5,319 nucleotides of DNA from Reyranella sp. (lineage in GTDB: Bacteria; Pseudomonadota; Alphaproteobacteria; Reyranellales; Reyranellaceae): NCBI GenBank assembly GCA_016780605.1, contig JADHLS010000462.1, positions 1-5,319 of the forward strand, given 5' to 3'. The stretch's first letter is position 1. Each line of letters begins with the position of its first letter. The position numbers and the translations under genes are program-made. The notes under the pieces are model-generated. The model made no database searches. It was not told where the DNA came from and was given only the letters and a program-made list of their open reading frames with translations. Below are positions 4,493 to 5,319 of this stretch, one piece after another.

Positions 4493-5319
4493 ATGGCCAT
4501 CAAGTACACGATTGGCGACAACTGGAGCTCGGGCTTCATCGGCAACATGGTGGTGCCGGCGGACAGCCAGGCGCTGCACGGCTGGACGCTGGAGTTCGAT
4601 GCCGGCTTCACCATCACCAACATCTGGGGCGCCGAGATCGTCAGCCATGTCGGCAACCACTATGTCATCCGCAACGTCTCGTGGAACGCCGATGTAGCCG
4701 CGGGCGGCCAAGCGAGCTTCGGTTTCCAGGCCACCACCGGCCAGGCCACGACGGGGATGGGCGGCACCGCCGCGACGGGCTTTGCGCTGAACGGCACGCC
4801 CGACACGACGCCGGCGCCGCCACCGCCGGTGGTGCCGTCGATCACCATCAACGACGCCTCGATCACCGAGGGCGACAGCGGCACCTCGCAGATGACCTTC
4901 ACGGTCAAGCTCTCGCAGGCCGCCAGCGGGCCTGTCACGGTCAACTATACGACGGCCAACGGCAGCGCCACCGCCGGCAGCGACTACACCGCCGCGTCGG
5001 GCACGCTCACGTTTGCCGCCGGCGAGACCAGCAAGACCATCGCCGTGGCCATCGCCGGCGACACGGTGGTCGAGCCCAACGAGACCTTCACCGTCAACCT
5101 GTCGGCGGCGTCCGGCGCCACCATCGCCCACGCCTCGGCCACCGGCACCATCGTCGACAACGACGTCGCGCCGCCGCCTCCACCGCCGAGCGGCGGCGCG
5201 TCGCTTGCCTACAGCGTCGCCAGCAACTGGGGCTCGGGCTTCACCGGCGCCATGGATGTCGGCGGCGGCGGCAGCGCGCTGCACGGCTGGACCGTCGAGT
5301 TCGATGCCTCCTTCACCAT
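4493..5319 (+). CDS. Modular CBM2 - Calx-beta - CBM2 protein, 3' end outside the window
   Basis: The frame opens at ATG 4493 after a strong SD (GGAGGAG, 4480-4486, 6 nt away) and is still open at the edge after 275 codons. Residues 4-101 form a family 2 carbohydrate-binding module: YTIGDNWSSGF, LHGWTLEFDAGFTITNIW, NVSWNADVAAGGQASFGF and a closing ALNG, with the conserved Trp at 11, 31, 45 and 64. A Pro/Thr linker (102-115) leads to a Calx-beta domain (116-224) with ITEGDSG, SDYTAASGTLTFAAGE, the DTVVEPNETFTV calcium-site region and GTIVDND. A second proline linker (227-232) precedes the start of another CBM2 (from about 238), cut by the window. Members of these families bind cellulose or chitin and calcium respectively, outside the cell. 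No signal peptide or membrane helix is present at the N-terminus, so export by a C-terminal signal (type I secretion) is likely but the C-terminus is not visible. A catalytic domain may follow. Confidence 0.93.
   Translation, partial: MAIKYTIGDNWSSGFIGNMVVPADSQALHGWTLEFDAGFTITNIWGAEIVSHVGNHYVIRNVSWNADVAAGGQASFGFQATTGQATTGMGGTAATGFALNGTPDTTPAPPPPVVPSITINDASITEGDSGTSQMTFTVKLSQAASGPVTVNYTTANGSATAGSDYTAASGTLTFAAGETSKTIAVAIAGDTVVEPNETFTVNLSAASGATIAHASATGTIVDNDVAPPPPPPSGGASLAYSVASNWGSGFTGAMDVGGGGSALHGWTVEFDASFT
4520..4614 (+). repeat. CBM2 direct repeat, copy 1 (matches 5225-5319)
   Basis: This stretch and 5225-5319 encode the same part of a CBM2 module, 705 bp (235 codons) apart. They align without gaps over 31 residues with 20 identical, and share a 17-nt identical block (GCGCTGCACGGCTGGAC). 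The spacing equals one CBM2 plus linker plus Calx-beta plus linker, which points to duplication of a whole unit or of the CBM alone. Confidence 0.8.
5225..5319 (+). repeat. CBM2 direct repeat, copy 2, truncated by the window
   Basis: Second copy of the module beginning at 4520, reading NWGSGFTGAMDV and then ALHGWTVEFDASFT. Silent and replacement differences are spread evenly, with the Trp and Gly core kept, so the copies have diverged under selection and are not a recent exact duplication. A four-Gly stretch replaces the PADS loop of copy 1. Confidence 0.8.

Noticed and set aside
4320..4697. Plus-strand 125-codon frame across the control region and the CBM2 start
   Set aside because: It is in a different frame from the well-supported CBM2 gene, is Arg/Ser/Thr-rich, and lacks an SD.
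4397..5284. Minus-strand 295-codon frame opposite the CBM2/Calx-beta gene
   Set aside because: Antisense shadow; repetitive Gly/Arg/Ala composition reflecting the plus-strand codon pattern.

Overview
The window is GC-rich, compactly organised bacterial DNA. Gene content, strong Shine-Dalgarno (SD) sites and a dense intergenic palindromic element built from GAA-loop mini-hairpins suggest an alphaproteobacterium, perhaps a soil or freshwater member of the Hyphomicrobiales or a Reyranella-like lineage. That assignment is inference, since no rRNA or marker gene is present.

Left part, minus strand (1-2171): a two-gene operon of an alpha/beta-hydrolase-fold protein (1386-2171) followed 5 bp later by a luciferase-like flavin-dependent monooxygenase (136-1380). 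A bulged hairpin lies just past the monooxygenase (84-125). Beyond it is a good SD and ATG for a gene that runs off the left edge (1-68). The hydrolase-fold protein keeps the general layout and the Asp/His of the family but has Gly where the nucleophile Ser should be.

Centre (2172-2428): a candidate promoter with an overlapping 10-bp palindrome serves the hydrolase-monooxygenase operon. Next to it is a 167-bp element made almost entirely of hairpins, with matching 10-bp ends and a 19-bp perfect inverted repeat in the middle. It ends 4 bp from the stop codon of the next gene.

Right-centre, minus strand (2429-4242): an overlapping two-component pair, a four-helix membrane sensor kinase of the LytS/His_kinase type and a LytTR response regulator. 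Their control region (4243-4492) holds a candidate promoter, a G-quadruplex-capable tract in the predicted leader, and TCACC repeats spaced about two helical turns apart that would suit a LytTR operator.

Right edge, plus strand (4493-5319, open at the end): a divergent gene for a large modular, probably extracellular protein. It contains a family 2 carbohydrate-binding module, a proline-rich linker, a Calx-beta domain, another proline linker and the start of a second family 2 module. It has no N-terminal signal peptide, so type I or another non-classical export is suspected. The LytTR pair and the carbohydrate-binding protein share one control region, which makes regulation of this surface or secreted protein by the pair a reasonable hypothesis.
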